Shown: positions 1 through 13,000, counted from the stretch's first letter. The stretch: 64,000 bases of DNA from Cristatella mucedo (GCA_009760855.2 WPIO01000238.1:62001-126000); one strand, 5' to 3'. Notes: generated by a model from the sequence alone, not told the origin. A program made the numbers and translations.

Positions 1-420
1 AACTCACTGCTTGCTTGTCTACCGGCCTACGAGCTTACTATGGGTGCAAAGCTCTGCGGCTAGGCTTATCTGTAGTGAGCGTCGCAGTTGCCACATCACA
101 CTACTTCTCGTCGACCTGCACTCACTCCCAATCAGGCAGCGTATCGACTTAAAGGTTCTGTAAAAAACTTTTAGGTCACAGCATTCGCTTGGACCAGCCT
201 ACCTACTACTCCCTATCAGGCTAGGCATCCTACCACCCGATTTTCGTACTCAAATCGTTTAGCACTTCAGCTATACCTCTTATGAGTCTCAAATACTTCG
301 GAGACCATGCCTTCAGCTCATTAGCTCACGAAGTCTGGAGCTCCCCGACTAACGTAAAGAAAACCCTAATTACAAAATTTAAAAAGAAGCTAAACTTATA
401 CCTTTCTTTGTAGCATTGTA
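1..420 (+). mobile_element. LINE relic (L2/CR1 group), 3' part of reverse transcriptase ORF
   Basis: This is a decayed copy of the same LINE family seen at 13205-17270. It follows the same order of landmarks as the relic at 11735-12560: a 'CTGGTCTACCGG'-like stretch, then 'TTATCTGTAGTGAGC', 'CACATCACACTACTT' and 'CCATGCCTTCAGCTC'. In intact copies these encode the region C-terminal to the reverse transcriptase, ending in a '[18 protein letters not shown]' block. Stops and frameshifts remove any long frame. The copy is cut by the window edge on the left and fades near 420. The family call rests on alignment by eye within this window. Confidence 0.7.
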
Positions 421-857
421 GCGTCGCGCTGGCCATGGCTTAATTTTAGCTCGAAAAAGAACTGTTCAGCAGGCAAATACTCCTTTGTTCTGTAGTAGTG
501 AGCAAGAGAGGAGCACGAATGTGGTGAGAGAGCGAGAGCTTTAGAGCGAGAGCCAGTAAGCTCTGGGACCAGCGGTGGCGATTCGGCCTTTAGAATTGAT
601 CCAATACCCGCGGGAGCGGCTGATTGATGTTGGCTGGCCTGTCAACCTCGGCCATAACTCTGTCCTAAAAGAATCGTCTGGAACCTATTCGGCATTCAAG
701 CTGGACTGGGTTGCCCATTTAGTGGCCGAGCGATGTTATTAATTCCTTACCGTAATGGACGACGGTGCCGGGCCCAATACCATTAAGGTCTTGCCCCATT
801 GTCTCAGCTACGTATTTAAGAGTCGAGCGACGCTCGCTCTGGGTCTTTTGTACGGCT
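421..857. other. Unassigned stretch before the CT repeat
   Basis: I see no convincing exon, RNA gene or named repeat here. There is a purine-rich patch of 'gagagcgagag' type near 520-555 and otherwise mixed sequence. Frames that enter the neighbouring CT repeat are repeat artefacts. Confidence 0.5.
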
Positions 858-1512
<655 letters not shown>

Positions 1513-2139
1513 CTGCTACGCTACGACGCCGTCGGACTCATTTCTCTGAAAGCGAGGGAGGAGGAAGCTGGTGTAGAGAAGGCATGATCAAATGATCACT
1601 GATAGCATGCAAAATGTCATCAAGCACGACATGGTTCAAATGTGATGAACACCGTTTCAAAATTTTTAACACGGTTAGTGGTAGCATGCGCTAATTCAGC
1701 ATGTAGAAGTGTTGCCGAGTTCCCGGGGTCAAAGGCTATTTCCCGCCAAACCGCGCCATACTCCGGCCACGCTGCCGCTCGTCATGCCGTGAGCTAGGGT
1801 AAGACGAGCGGCAGTCAGGTTAAACCTCTTTATAATAACGCATCCGCCAACAAAACAGGGGAACTAAACAAATCTACAGGGAGAGCCTAAAGAAAGTACA
1901 CTATAGGGGCGCGAGACGACACAGCAAGTGCGAACAAACGTGTTAGTTGGTCAGTCGGCTTCCGCAGTCCTGTCGTTGTACCGACTCCGAATCCAACAGT
2001 AGGAGCGTACGCCGTCCAAAATCCGGTTGGCTGAGTAACTGCTTGGCTAGTCCGAGTCAACAACTACCACAGTCGAGAGCTTCCACCGAAAGACGCCAAT
2101 ACACGGGGGGGGGGGGGTTCACGAACACGCTACGCTGGC
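1513..2139. other. Unassigned region upstream of IFT27
   Basis: No exon is supported. Positions 1580-1690 ('GGCATGATCAAATGATC', 'ATGTCATCAAGCA') resemble the sequence next to the LINE-type tail at 6705-6770, so a decayed repeat is likely. An 11-base G run sits at about 2106-2116. Confidence 0.45.
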
Positions 2140-2260
2140 AATAAAATACTAATGGTATTGCATTAATATAGGACCCTCAGATAACTTATTCCCTTTCTAG
2201 GGACTTTATAAATGCTGTAAAGGAGTCATGACCGAATGGTTAGTGGTTTGTTAGTTGGTA
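2140..2260 (-). mobile_element. LINE/SINE 3' tail fragment in the IFT27 upstream region
   Basis: The stretch reads as AT-rich sequence, then 'GACCCTCAGATAACTTATT', 'CCCTTTCTAGGGACTTTATAAATGC' in pieces, and 'ATGACCGAATGGTTAGTGG'. This is the tail motif repeated many times in the window (for example 3399-3510, 13205-13330, 14938-15060), in the same orientation. It lies about 280-400 bp before the IFT27 start codon, so it falls in the promoter or 5' UTR. Confidence 0.6.
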
Positions 2261-2536
2261 ACCTAGCGGCGATAAGCAGCGGCCGCTTTGGCAAAGCTAC
2301 TGTCAATATTTTCCGGGTTATCATTATTTTCCGTTTCGGTCATCTTCCCCCAGAAAGATATACCAATAAGCCATATATTAATAAGAGGATAAGATACGTG
2401 AGTATGAACGAACTCCCGCGGCGCGAGGCGGCGATGTCACAGCGAGTCAATTGAATTATCGTTTGGAGACATCCTGCCAATCGTATTCCTGCCGTACCTT
2501 CGCTCCGGAGCTGCTGTTTCTACCGGGCAACGAGGA

Positions 2537-4998
2537 ATGCCGACGACGCTACGTGCCAAACTGGTCATTGTCGGTAATAAAGCATATTATGAATATTCCT
2601 TGAATGCTAATGTCTTAGTAACCTTTATTAATTGTTCTACCTTGATTCTCCATTTGTTAAAGGAAGGCATATAAAGTGGTATATATCGCTGTTTTGTACA
2701 TCTCTAGTTAGACGAGCGTAGCCGTGCCGGTGCAAATTAGTTTTCGATAGCTCACGAATGAATTTTCAGGAGACTCTACTGTTGGGAAGAGTGCAATCTC
2801 CCAGGCATTTCACAGCGATGGAACTCACTTTCCTAAGAACTATGCCATGGTAAAGCAGCATTTCGCCATTAAACGGATTCCTACCACTATCGCTCGCCAC
2901 TGAATCGAGACATACTAGTATTTTCGCTTAAGCATTTAGCATTGAAGACCCAACCGAAGTTGCATGATCAACTTTTTTTTAGACAACCGGCGTCGAGCTT
3001 TCTGTAAAGACCGTCAACGTTCCGGATACGGCTGACAAAGTGGTTCGTGTAGCGCTGGCGACTGTCCACCGCCAGCAGTCAGTAAAGGCTAAAATTAAGG
3101 CTTTATATTTTTACAAATTTCAGGAGCTATATTTGTACGATTCTGCTGGAAAGGAGATCTTTTCTGAACTCATGCAGAAATTCGTAAGTTCAAACATCGT
3201 GAATGCATCGTTCGCCCGTGAGGGACAGTTTACATTTGTCAAGCTCGTCGGAAAAATGGCTGAATAGAGATGCACTAAAAGATAGGCTCAGTTCGGCATT
3301 TAAAAGGAATTTTCATTGTTTCATGCATTGTTGAACGGCGGGCTCGAATGGATGGCTGCTTTAGTTTACTTGAGACTCTCTGGTTCTTGCAGCATAATAA
3401 TAATAATAATAATAATGTACTTAATAAAGCGCCCTCAGAGGACTTAATCTCTTTCTAGGTGCTTTACATTTACTGCAAAGGGAAATGCAATTGAATGGTG
3501 AGTAAAATCATGCTTAAAAACAAACAAAATGAATATGTGCATTTGACCGAAGCTCCTGGAGATCGTCCCCAGGCTTAACTAGATGTAGTACTCAATCGCC
3601 ACGCACTTTGAAAGTCTCGTTTTTATTCTAGAAATAGCTGATTTGTGGTGCTGTTTCGGAAACTGTGTACGTCATATCCGTATCGAAGGTCCATGATAGC
3701 CCCACGCGGCGCTCTTCACGCCTGGTGGTTCGAAACATGCAGTGGGCTATCATCGTATATCAGTGGCCTACCTGCAAGCTGAGATAATAGCCGTTAAGGC
3801 TCTTCTACTGCTACACAAATGAGACCGTTGAATCAGCTAATATTTTGTTTGTAGCCATGAGCGATCATGGAAAGCACTCGAATGCTGTTGTTTCTCAAAA
3901 TGACCTAGTGGCGGAAGCAGTCTATCTAGTCGTGCATGGTGGTGTCGGTGTTCGAACCTAGAACAATCAGTTATCTTGGAAGCTTTTTATCTACTTTCAG
4001 TGGGAGCATCCCTCTCTGGTAATGGTCGTGTACGATGTGACAAGTGAAACATCTTTTTCGAGTTGTGCCAAGTGGTTAGAGAGGGTACGTTCACAGAAGC
4101 CAGAGCTCCAAATACCAGGTATATGATGCCTGTAGCACAACGAGAGAGCCGCCAGATGCTTTTGGCCTGTGGCAATGCTTAAATGTGACATTTTTACGTC
4201 AACGTTCTTTCCATGTCCTTCTTTTAATGCACTAGGTGTTCTCGTGGCCAATAAGATTGACCTGGGTGAAAGAAGAGTGATCACTTCCAAAATAGGAAAG
4301 GAGTTTGCCAATGCTCATGGATTGGAGTACTTCGAAGTGTCAGCGGTAAGCAACAGCTCAGTGGTGGCAGGATATCTGATGCCTGTGCCGTACAACGTAT
4401 CTTTCCTTTCAATGTATACCCACGGTTCTGCTGTGCAGCTCATCTCTGCTGTACATACTTTTAGATTATAATTTTTGCACAATTGGTAAGAGGCTTTGAC
4501 CATGGTATGCAAGCTATCATCTGTGAAGTGGATTCAGATCCATGTCGTCGAGTCAAGTTCTATTACCCGAGTTGTTGCTCCTAAGTTATGACCTAAACTT
4601 ACAGATTGCTTGTGCCACTGCTTTACTCTATTCTGATTAGTTGAGCATAAGTAAGGCCTGCAAAAGTCAGCAGACCTAACATGCTGCTTTTGGTTTTCCT
4701 TTCACCGTGATGTGATCTAGTGGAAGCACCAAGTTTACACGTTGTACAAGTGGACATTGCTGAAACTGCAGTTGTAGATTATACTACTGCCAACATATTC
4801 TAGTTACGCAACAGAACTCTTTATCCAGGAGATAGGTTTAGCAGCTGGTGTGAAATACTCCTCTCCACTAATACTGGTGATGTTATTTTGCTGTTACAGA
4901 AAGAGCAAGAAAATCTGGAGGCACCATTCTACTATTTGGCTAATGAGTTCTACAAAGCATACCAGCAGCTCGTACAGACACTCAAGACGATATCCTAG
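2537..4998 (+). CDS. IFT27: IFT27 (Rab-like 4), intraflagellar transport small GTPase, complete
   Basis: IFT27 is a Rab-like GTPase of the IFT-B complex; with IFT25 it links ciliary trains to BBSome-dependent cargo export. Seven coding exons join in phase with GT-AG introns: 2537-2573, 2770-2849, 2983-3042, 3124-3183, 4001-4118, 4236-4345, 4900-4998. The product is 187 residues; human IFT27 is 186. Residues 13-20 form the P-loop (GDSTVGKS). Switch I ends in TTG. Then come YDSAGKE (the DxxG region, with Ser-Ala as in IFT27), NKID (NKxD) and EVSA (the SAK-like G5 loop). The C-terminus KEQENLEAPFYYLANEFYK fits the family and lacks prenylation cysteines, as expected. The start is the first ATG of an exon ending at a good donor just before the P-loop. 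Introns 4 and upstream carry LINE/SINE pieces. The gene converges on NOC3L. No close AATAAA was seen; AATAAG-type sequence lies near 5031. Confidence 0.95.
3398..3540 (-). mobile_element. LINE 3' tail copy with (AAT)n, IFT27 intron 4
   Basis: An (AAT)7-8 run is followed by 'GTACTTAATAAAGCGCC', 'CTCAGAGGACTTAATCTC' and 'TTTCTAGGTGCTTTACA', then 'GGGAAATGCAATTGAATGG'. The sequence is nearly the same as 14938-15060 and 13205-13330, the 3' ends of the minus-strand LINE copies. It is a short, 5'-truncated insertion. Confidence 0.8.
3690..3850 (+). mobile_element. tRNA-derived SINE (family B), IFT27 intron 4
   Basis: The head carries 'ATAGCCCCACGCGG', then a GC-rich spacer and 'GGTGGTTCGAAACATGC', a match to the pol III B box. 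The body 'GATAATAGCCGTTAAGG' and 'AATGAGACCGTTGAATCAG' matches the body of the copy at 28305-28455. Decayed but recognisable. Confidence 0.6.
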
Positions 4999-5602
4999 CT
5001 CTGATCTTTCAGCCATCGTGCCTCTGCCATAGCAATAAGAGTAAAACAAAAGAAACCGACAGTCATGCTGATGGAAAAATAAGGCAAGGCGTCGGATTTC
5101 TGGCACTTGTTGCTTTGCGATACTGGAAGCCACAACGAACCTAGGATACTGCTCGAGGGCGCTGAGGAGGCAGCCTAACACATTCAACAACTGGTAAACA
5201 ATGTTGCTCGGACAGCCGCCAGGTTGGGATAGCAAGCAAAAGCTCAGAATGCGAATTGGCCATCATCGCATGACCCCATCGCATGACCGGGCAGGACTGG
5301 GCACGATGAGGGTCATAAGGGACATAACTACAAGTCACTGCAGTCGACCGTGACTCGACCAGGCATACCCTGGTCAGCAGTTGATGATGCGACGGCTGAC
5401 TAAAGAGATCAGCCCTTGCAGCCATTCTAAGCCCTCGGGCTACCATAACACTGTCGGCTGCGATTGTGCAAGCCACCAAAGTCGGGCTCCATCCGTTTGC
5501 ACGTCGTTTTGCCGGGGTGCATCAGGTTCACCTGAACGCAGCACTAGGTCACGGTGCTGTTCGAAAAAATACAGCAGCATCCCAGGGGGCCGGGCCGCCG
5601 TT

Positions 5603-5686
5603 TCAACGCGCTTCAGTCTCAGCACGGTACAGCTCGGCAATGTGGTTGAAGTCGTCGTGCAGAAAATGGTGCTCAGATGCCGCCGC
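5603..5686 (-). other. NOC3L: Candidate last coding exon of NOC3L (tentative)
   Basis: After a TGTAG acceptor the minus strand reads 28 codons to a TGA, containing HHFLHDDFNHIAELY. NOC3L proteins end with a short 'FLxxD.N..I..Y'-type helix, and this fits loosely. The polypyrimidine tract is weak, and the exon joining it to the solid exon at 7069-7166 is uncertain, so this is a candidate only. The TGA would be the stop codon. Confidence 0.35.
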
Positions 5687-6179
5687 CTACAGCAGCATGC
5701 AGCACTCCACGGTTATGCAACACCACCAACCATCCCTAGCTTACGAATCTATGCTGGGCAGAACTATTTGCTGCTGCCCAATAACGGACGAATTAAATTA
5801 ATTGGAGTGTGCCAGGTCACCTTGGCAGCAAGGCCGGCCTTACGACTGGTAGGCTGGGAGCTTTTTCTTTTCGGCAAGCGATCGAGCAGGCTGACCGGAT
5901 CGACGGCAGCCTGAAGTCGCTGAAATAGTACGGCGGGTGTCCTGCAACGAATAAGTCAGCTGACTAGATGGAGGACACCCAGATGAGCAGGCAGTACAGT
6001 GAGTCTCAACCTGAAGAGACCGGTAGCACATAAAAGCAAGGGACCTCGCTACCCCCCACGCCCCTCACAAAGTCTACTCGACCAAGCAGAGAGCCTGTGT
6101 GGCCACGTGTAGCTAGCAGGAATTTGGAGTAACGCGGCTTCGCATGTGCTAGTGTGGCCACGATTCGTTAAGATATTCG

Positions 6180-6312
6180 TTTGCATAGCGGCCTAAGGGA
6201 AACTAATCTCCATTCGGGGCTTCACATATGCCACAGGGCTCGAGCCCACGACCTCGGCAACACCTTGGTCGGGGCGAGCACTTTAACCACTGGGCCCAAC
6301 CAGCGTGGTTAA
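6180..6312 (-). mobile_element. tRNA-derived SINE (family A)
   Basis: On the minus strand the head reads 'GGCCCAGTGGTTAAAG' (A-box-like) and, further in, 'GTGGGCTCGAGCCC' (B-box-like). It is followed by 'ATATGTGAAGCCCCGAATGG' and the start of the LINE-like tail. The layout matches the fuller copies at 34323-34473 and 46500-46645. It is not a functional tRNA gene: no cloverleaf closes and the body is SINE sequence. Confidence 0.75.
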
Positions 6313-6409
6313 GGTGCACAGTTCCTGGTAACAGCCATAGCTCGGTGGCAAGGCAGCACTCTGAGCCACCTCCAGCATCTAGCTAGAGACTTATCATTTG
6401 ATCTTGCTT

Positions 6410-6490
6410 TCTTTGCAGCATAGATAAAGTGCCTGGAAAGAGATTAAGTTATATGACAGTGCTATATGTATGCATAACTATTGTTATTGT
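6410..6490 (+). mobile_element. Short LINE/SINE 3' tail copy
   Basis: 'AAAGTGCCTGGAAAGAG', 'ATTAAGTTATATGACAGTGC' and 'TATTGTTATTG' form the shared tail motif in plus orientation, ending in a degenerate ATT run. Confidence 0.6.
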
Positions 6491-6501
6491 AAAGCTCGTA
6501 C

Positions 6502-6612
6502 GTTGCCGTAGCTAGGCGAATGCAGAGCGGCAAATTCGGTCTGAGCGAATGCAACGACGACATGCATTTCACATTGCTCCTCTGGTCGACCCGTGCTAGC
6601 AGGTCGTCACTG
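6502..6612 (-). other. NOC3L: Candidate penultimate exon of NOC3L (tentative)
   Basis: A strong acceptor (pyrimidine-rich 'CCCTCCCCCTAG') is followed by a frame that joins in phase to the exon ending at 7069 and reads HSDDLLARVDQRSN, then a GTACG donor. Position and phase fit the family's 'RSATELFEAY'-type segment, but similarity is low. The acceptor lies directly beside the inserted tail at 6625-6760. Confidence 0.3.
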
Positions 6613-6624
6613 CTAGGGGGAGGG

Positions 6625-6760
6625 TAATAATAATAATAATTATACATTTGTATAGAGCCCTCAGAGAACTAAATCTCTTTCTAGGCACTTCATCTATGGT
6701 GTAAAAAAGCATGATCAAATGATTAATAACAACATGCATAATGTCATCAAGCATGACATG
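6625..6760 (-). mobile_element. LINE 3' tail copy with (AAT)n, NOC3L 3' region
   Basis: 'TAATAATAATAAT' followed by 'AGAGCCCTCAGAGAAC', 'TAAATCTCTTTCTAGGCAC' and 'AGCATGATCAAATGATTAA' repeats the shared tail. The downstream 'ATGTCATCAAGCATGACA' also occurs near 1615-1635. Confidence 0.75.
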
Positions 6761-7068
6761 CAGGATACGAGGCACATAACACATAAAGTCACGATTGCAT
6801 CAGAGCATGCAAGATGCACTGGTTACAAGGTAACCACTGTCTTGCCTACCCCAACCAACCACAAGCATTTCGCTGGCAGAAAAAGAGAATCCCACTTAGC
6901 TATGCTCCCAAGACCGAGGATAGCAGCAATGAGGCCAGGAATGAGTCCTTCTCTTTACGAGAATGTACTGATTCAGCAAGCAAACTCCACTGCTGCCTGC
7001 ACCCCACACGGGTGCTAGACATGCTACTCACATAAATCTGGAGACAATCGCCATATAAAAAAACTTAC

Positions 7069-10000
7069 TGCATTGCAAGTTCCTTTGTTAACTGCCCACG
7101 ACCCTGAGCTGGTGCTCCACAGCAGAGGTGCCTCGAGTAATCGGCGACGATGGTTGCATAGTGGTGCTAGATTGAATAAAGAGCAGTTGTCAGGTGAGAC
7201 GATACTACCAGCCATGGCACTGCAAGACGACTACCCATTGCCACCAGCCCGAGCAGTGGCAGCTGGGGGGGGGGGAAGAGAATGAGTCGTGCACACCGGG
7301 TCTATGCACAGAGGAATGCACGCCGTGCAAAACAGCAGAATACCGACAGAGAGCACGGCAGTTGGAGCGGTAGGTCGCGGCCGGCTTACCCGCATCACGT
7401 GCAGCTCGTAGAGGCGTGTGCACTGAGCGTTGCAGTGCTCTGGCTCCTCCAGCTCGGGTAGATACATACCGCTGCCCACAGCCTCAGCGTCGTACAGCGA
7501 GTCCACCCTCGGAAACGTCTAGGGAAGAGTGCAAGCTTGCAAGAGCACTCGAGCGACGAGTGTGAGCTCCGAGCATGCAAACCTGCTTTGGCCTATATCG
7601 TCCCAGCCCACGAGCCACACCCCTTGGCAGGCTGCACAAAGAAGCTCTGTTTCAGGAGGTAGAATCAGCCTCTTTGCACCTGCAGGACGCCCGAGATAAT
7701 TAATTTGTTCTACCTTTCCCTGAATTGAAAAAGCTACGAAGAAGTTGCTATATGCTCTCCTGTTTCAATACTAAGCAGCACAACTCGGGCATTCCGGCAT
7801 GTCACCCTGTCCCTGCAGCCGACCTGATGCATCCTTTATTGGTGGCCCTACACATAGGCCACACCATCGCTCCATCTCGACAGCTCTGGAAATCTCACTT
7901 ACGTGGTTTACGTAGGATTTTCTAGAGGAGACATGCGTTGCTGTCCACCGACTGAGCATCAGAAGCTTTTTCGGTGGCAGATTATGACCAACCAAGAAGT
8001 CTTGAATGCGTGGCAGAGTAGCGACCTGCTAATTCCTTATAACTACGTGGAGTTAGAGATAAGGAAATGTACATTACAATAACTGAATTTTTTGCATTGC
8101 TGACTTTTCAGCAACTTTTTGCACGACAGCTCCTATACTATGAATTGAGGCCTGGAGGTTAAAACTTGAAGCATAAGTACAGTGGGCAGAAACAGATGCA
8201 ATTCTCTCGGGCGCAACCAAACTGCTTTATTATAATTGCTATTATTAAAACGGCGCGAATATTTGTGCACAGTATCAACTCAGCCTTCAACAGCTAGACA
8301 GAGCTTTCATGAGCAGAAGAAAAGGAATTCTCGATCTATGCAACGCCAGGTCGGACAGGCTTTTGTAAGGATGTGGTCCAGCTAGAAGCTGAATGACAGA
8401 AAAGCCCACACAATTACTCGTCGAAGAGAGGCTAGAACGATTCGATCTTACGTCGATCTGGCTGAAAAAGAGCCAACTCCCAAGTAGTCAGATGCGACTC
8501 AGTCCGTCTTCATGCTTTTTACCTTTTTGCTAAGCACACGACTTGTAGAAAACTTATGGACGTAGCCAGCAATTTGCTAAGGGGGCCAAATATTCGCAGG
8601 CGAAGGCTGATTCTTGACCCTGCCCGATACAGCGAATCACGGCTACAGCAAGCCCCTTAGCGGTTTGCTACCCGGCTTAAGCGAGACTGCACCGTGGCAG
8701 CAGCCCCCATAGCTACACCCCTGATCACTAGCACACAACAATGCCTGTAGAAGCCACTAGCCAATAATCGACACGACAGCCAAATCACTTGCTGGGATCG
8801 ACTAGCTCTAGAAATGCAACATGCCCCAGCTTCCACTAGATTGGCGGATTAATGACAGTAAATCAGTCTAAATGCACTGCCACAAGAGGCAGCCACATCG
8901 ATCTGGAACTGAACAGCCAACTTGAAATGAAAATATGCCAAAACTCCGACCATGCAAAGCAGGTAGGGAGGCCTGACAGATGCGGCACTACGGTTAAGCA
9001 GATCCGAAGTCCACACCATGCCTTGCATTAAAATAGAGGAATTTAAAAAATGTGTTGTCTTGACCGAGCAACATACCTGCATAAACGTCCTCACACAAGC
9101 AAGAGCTGCAGCTGAACTATGTGGAGTTGTCAGCTGCAGGGCAACAGTACAGATACGCTTGACAAATGCTAGCACTCGTTGTGTAGACACCTGTAAAGAA
9201 ACTACGAACTGGAAACCACTGGCAATGCACCTTCAAAAAAAGTACTTCCACATTCACCCTTTTAAGTCTCAACCTCACCTATAGCACTGATCGAGTAAAC
9301 ACTGCAACTACAGAGCAAAATAGAGCACCGGCTACTGTTGGTTTCCACTGATATCTGCCTTATGCACTGCCCTAAAAGGAAAGTGATCACTACACGATGA
9401 ACTAAAAAGAGAATGCTTATACAAGTAGTCAGCATCAGCATTTACTCGACAAACTGAATGGCTGAATGCAAATGTTGTAAAAGCCTTCGAATAAAGGACA
9501 GGCTATGCCCAAGCCATTTATTTTCATGCGGTTCTAGAATAGCTACAAAGTCATTCGCCATCTAAGTGAACATACATATATGCTGCAGGTTACGAATGAT
9601 CTACCTCCCGAACACTTGCCTCATCATATAGCCCTGACATTTCGTAAGGGAGCAGCAATCATTGCTCCGTGAGATCTGTTAGGCACGAGACAAGCCACTT
9701 GCACGTCAAAGTAATCATAGAAACTAAAAGTGTGTGGGCTGAAGTTGGGATAGTAACATCGACCAATATCGTAATCATACAAAAGCAATCCTATTCCTGG
9801 CTTCCAATCCCGATCTCACTCAATACATAACAAATCAACAAAATATAGATTTTTTGAAGTACCATATTTGGGCCGATGGAGTGGTGGGTGGAAGAGCTAC
9901 TGCTGGCAGAACATATCATAACATAGCATTTAGTTCTTATGCACCCAAAGCCTGGAACTCACTCCCGACTTGCATCACAGCATCCCCTGACTTGACCACA

Positions 10001-13000
10001 TTTACATCATCTTCACATCATCATCATCTTCACATCTTTACATCATCATCACATCTTCAGTTACTACGCCGTCAAAGCCTACAATTCCCAATCGACTGAT
10101 TTCAATCCCTTGACTTGAGGACAGTTGACCATTCCTTACAGCATTTTCTTCATCCATGTGAATTGTCCTGCATATGTTTACGCTGAAATTAAGCACGGTA
10201 TCAATAATCAGATTACATGCTTCCTTTTCACTGTATGCAAAGCATCTAGGAAGAGATTTAGTTTTCTTGGGATGCTAAATACAAGCTTAGCGATTATTAG
10301 CAGTAGCATTAGTATTATTATTGCTCAAAGATGGTAAGTGATGGAACAGGCAGTAGTCCAATGGGAAGAGTTCTACAAAAAAAATGCAGCAGCCAGAGGT
10401 GAACATCATGACCGCCCCCTGAATGGAGGCTAGCCATTCCTACCATGAAAGCAAGCACAGCCCATGCAGGCGTAGTGCTTACTAGCTTTATTCGAAGTCA
10501 GACGTCGCAGTCAAGCAGTTCAACCAAGCCAGCAAACAAAAACCGTGCTACGCCCCTGAAGAGTGACTTAAACACAACCGACACGTGCACGATGCACATT
10601 ATTTGCCACGGCAGAACCATCAGCCGTGGCACACACACAGGCCTCAACCAGCGTGAAGGCGAAGCAGTACGGTTTACAGTCAGTCACGCACCTGCTTTCT
10701 ACGATGAGCAAACATCAGGTCCAGACACGTGAGAAGCAGTGTCATCTCCTCGTCTCCGCAGTCTACCAAAGACACGCAGTGGTACAGAAAGAGGCCCGCC
10801 AGAGCATCAGCGCCACTGACCCCTCCGTAGCGGTGGCAGGCATGCCGCAGCATCAGCCACCGTTGCGTACTCGTTGTCACATCGGTCGGCGATGTTGGCG
10901 CCACTCAGCCTCAACCAGGGCGTGGCGCACGAGCGGTGCAGCTCGAGCGCGGCAGCTGATCGAGCTGCTGCAGCCGAAACCAAAGGGGACGGGGGGAGGG
11001 GTTGTGAGGGCACAACCGGGAGAGCAGGCAGAGTAAACTGAGTAAAGCTCTCACCCGTTGGAATCAAAAGAAGCTTGCCGTATAGGCGTTTGTAGAATGC
11101 AGTGGGGTCGATGTTCAACGCTGAGCCTTGACCCGAGATGATAGTGAAAGCCGTGTGCACCAGGTTCAGCATGTCCTTCAGTGAAAGGCTCTGCAAGCAC
11201 ACGAGACAAGAGATCATATAGCACATCTCTATCACATCGCTTATTCTTGAGCTAGCCAGAACAGCCCCAAAGGCAGCTTGCCATACCTGTTCCTGCCAAA
11301 AGTGGCTTTGTAAGTCTAGCATAAACAGACATGTTTTAAAAAATAGAAGAGGTAGCAGGTGCCACAGAAGTGATCCCAGGATACCGGCCAAGCCCACTCA
11401 GACGGTGGGGAGCAAGGCTTAAACGTATTAACCTACTCGTATAGCAAATGACTCGGCCACATCGACAAACGACATCAAACATAACACAGAAAGGACACCA
11501 GTTTTTTGCCACAGCACAACTGAGAACCAGCGCTATTACTGCTGAAGATGCTATGAAATTGAACTCAGTACTATTGGGTGATATTGGGTCAGTACTATCG
11601 GCTACCACCACGGGGAGGGCTGTGCAATCAGGCATTTACAGTTAGCTCAAAACACTGAAACTGGAAGATTAAAGCACAAAATCAGTTATGCCAGCAGATT
11701 TGTTGCATCTGCACGAAATATAAGTGTTCTGTTCCAAAGCAACCTTTCACTAGATGACCACGTCAGGTCCACAGTCAAGTCTGCCTACTTTCAGCAACAT
11801 AACAATGCCTAAATCCAAGCTAGATTAGACAGGGATACTAGATCCGAATCAGCCCATGCATTTGTGGCATCCCGTCTCGACTTCTGTAACTTACTGCTCG
11901 CTGGTCTACCGGTGAGTGCACTCAGGCACTTACAGTTGGTGAAAACCCGGCAGTTAGGCTTATCTCTCGTGAGCATTGCAGTTGCTACATCACACCACTT
12001 GCCGACCTGCACTTGCTCCGAATAAAGAAGCGAATCGCTCAAGGTTCTGTCACTCACTTTTACGTCCCTTCATTCTGAGTCTCCAGCCTACCTATCTGTA
12101 GGCTTAGCCTACCTAGCTACATTACAACCAGGCTAGGCATAGTACCACAGACTCTTCTGACTAAAATTGTGTAGCAATGCCTCAAACCAACCTCAAATCC
12201 TTTGGAGACACAGGAGTCATGGCTTTAGTTTGTATGCTACCAAAGCCTGGACCTCACTCCCGAGTGACGTCACGACGTCGCCTAACTTGACGATATTTAA
12301 AAAAAGCTAGAACACACCTGTTTCATGCCGTATTAGGCGGGTCATTCTTATTTGTCACTTTTGTGCTAATGCATGCGGACACTTGTGCATTGGTACCACT
12401 AACCATATTTTAGATGCTGATGCCGCATGTCATAAAACCATGCTCAGCTTGTTGACATTAATGTTACCACTAATCATTTAATCACACTTCTTTTACAGTA
12501 TATGTAAAGTGCCTAGAAAAAGATTAGGTTCTCTGAGGGTGCAATACAATAGTGTTATTTAACTACACCGTCTCAATCGACAGCTAGCATGATGCATTCA
12601 TAAATCCCAGAAGTCGGTGAAGTACTTTAAAAGATAACCCAAAGCTCAACTGCGAATAGCAAATGATGCTATAGTTTTTACTATCTCCAGTCTTGGTAAT
12701 GTATTCACCCAAGACAGAGGCAGGACAAAGGCAAGACTGACCGTATATCATTTGACAAATGAAGCAAAATCAAGCTGCTTCAAAAAGGGCGGTTTGTACC
12801 TTGGGAATCAGTTCGTGAATGCTGATTAAATGTAGCTCAAGAGCATTCAACTGACGTCACATTGTGGCTTGTGCCCTTACTTTCTACAGTTCGTTTAGGC
12901 ACACTCGCGACTATAAGACTCCGAACCGCTTGGGCAAATGGGCTGCCGGGGGTGTAATAGGCGGTGAAGACCTGCGAGTAACCTCGACTTTCTTAGGCAG

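Noticed and set aside
6180-6312. Functional tRNA gene suggested by A and B boxes
   Set aside because: No cloverleaf or anticodon arm can be closed, and the sequence continues into a SINE body found at several other sites.
10807-11397. 196-codon minus-strand frame taken as one gene
   Set aside because: Only 11055-11190 is coding (NOC3L exon 13); the rest is flanking intron with good splice borders separating it.
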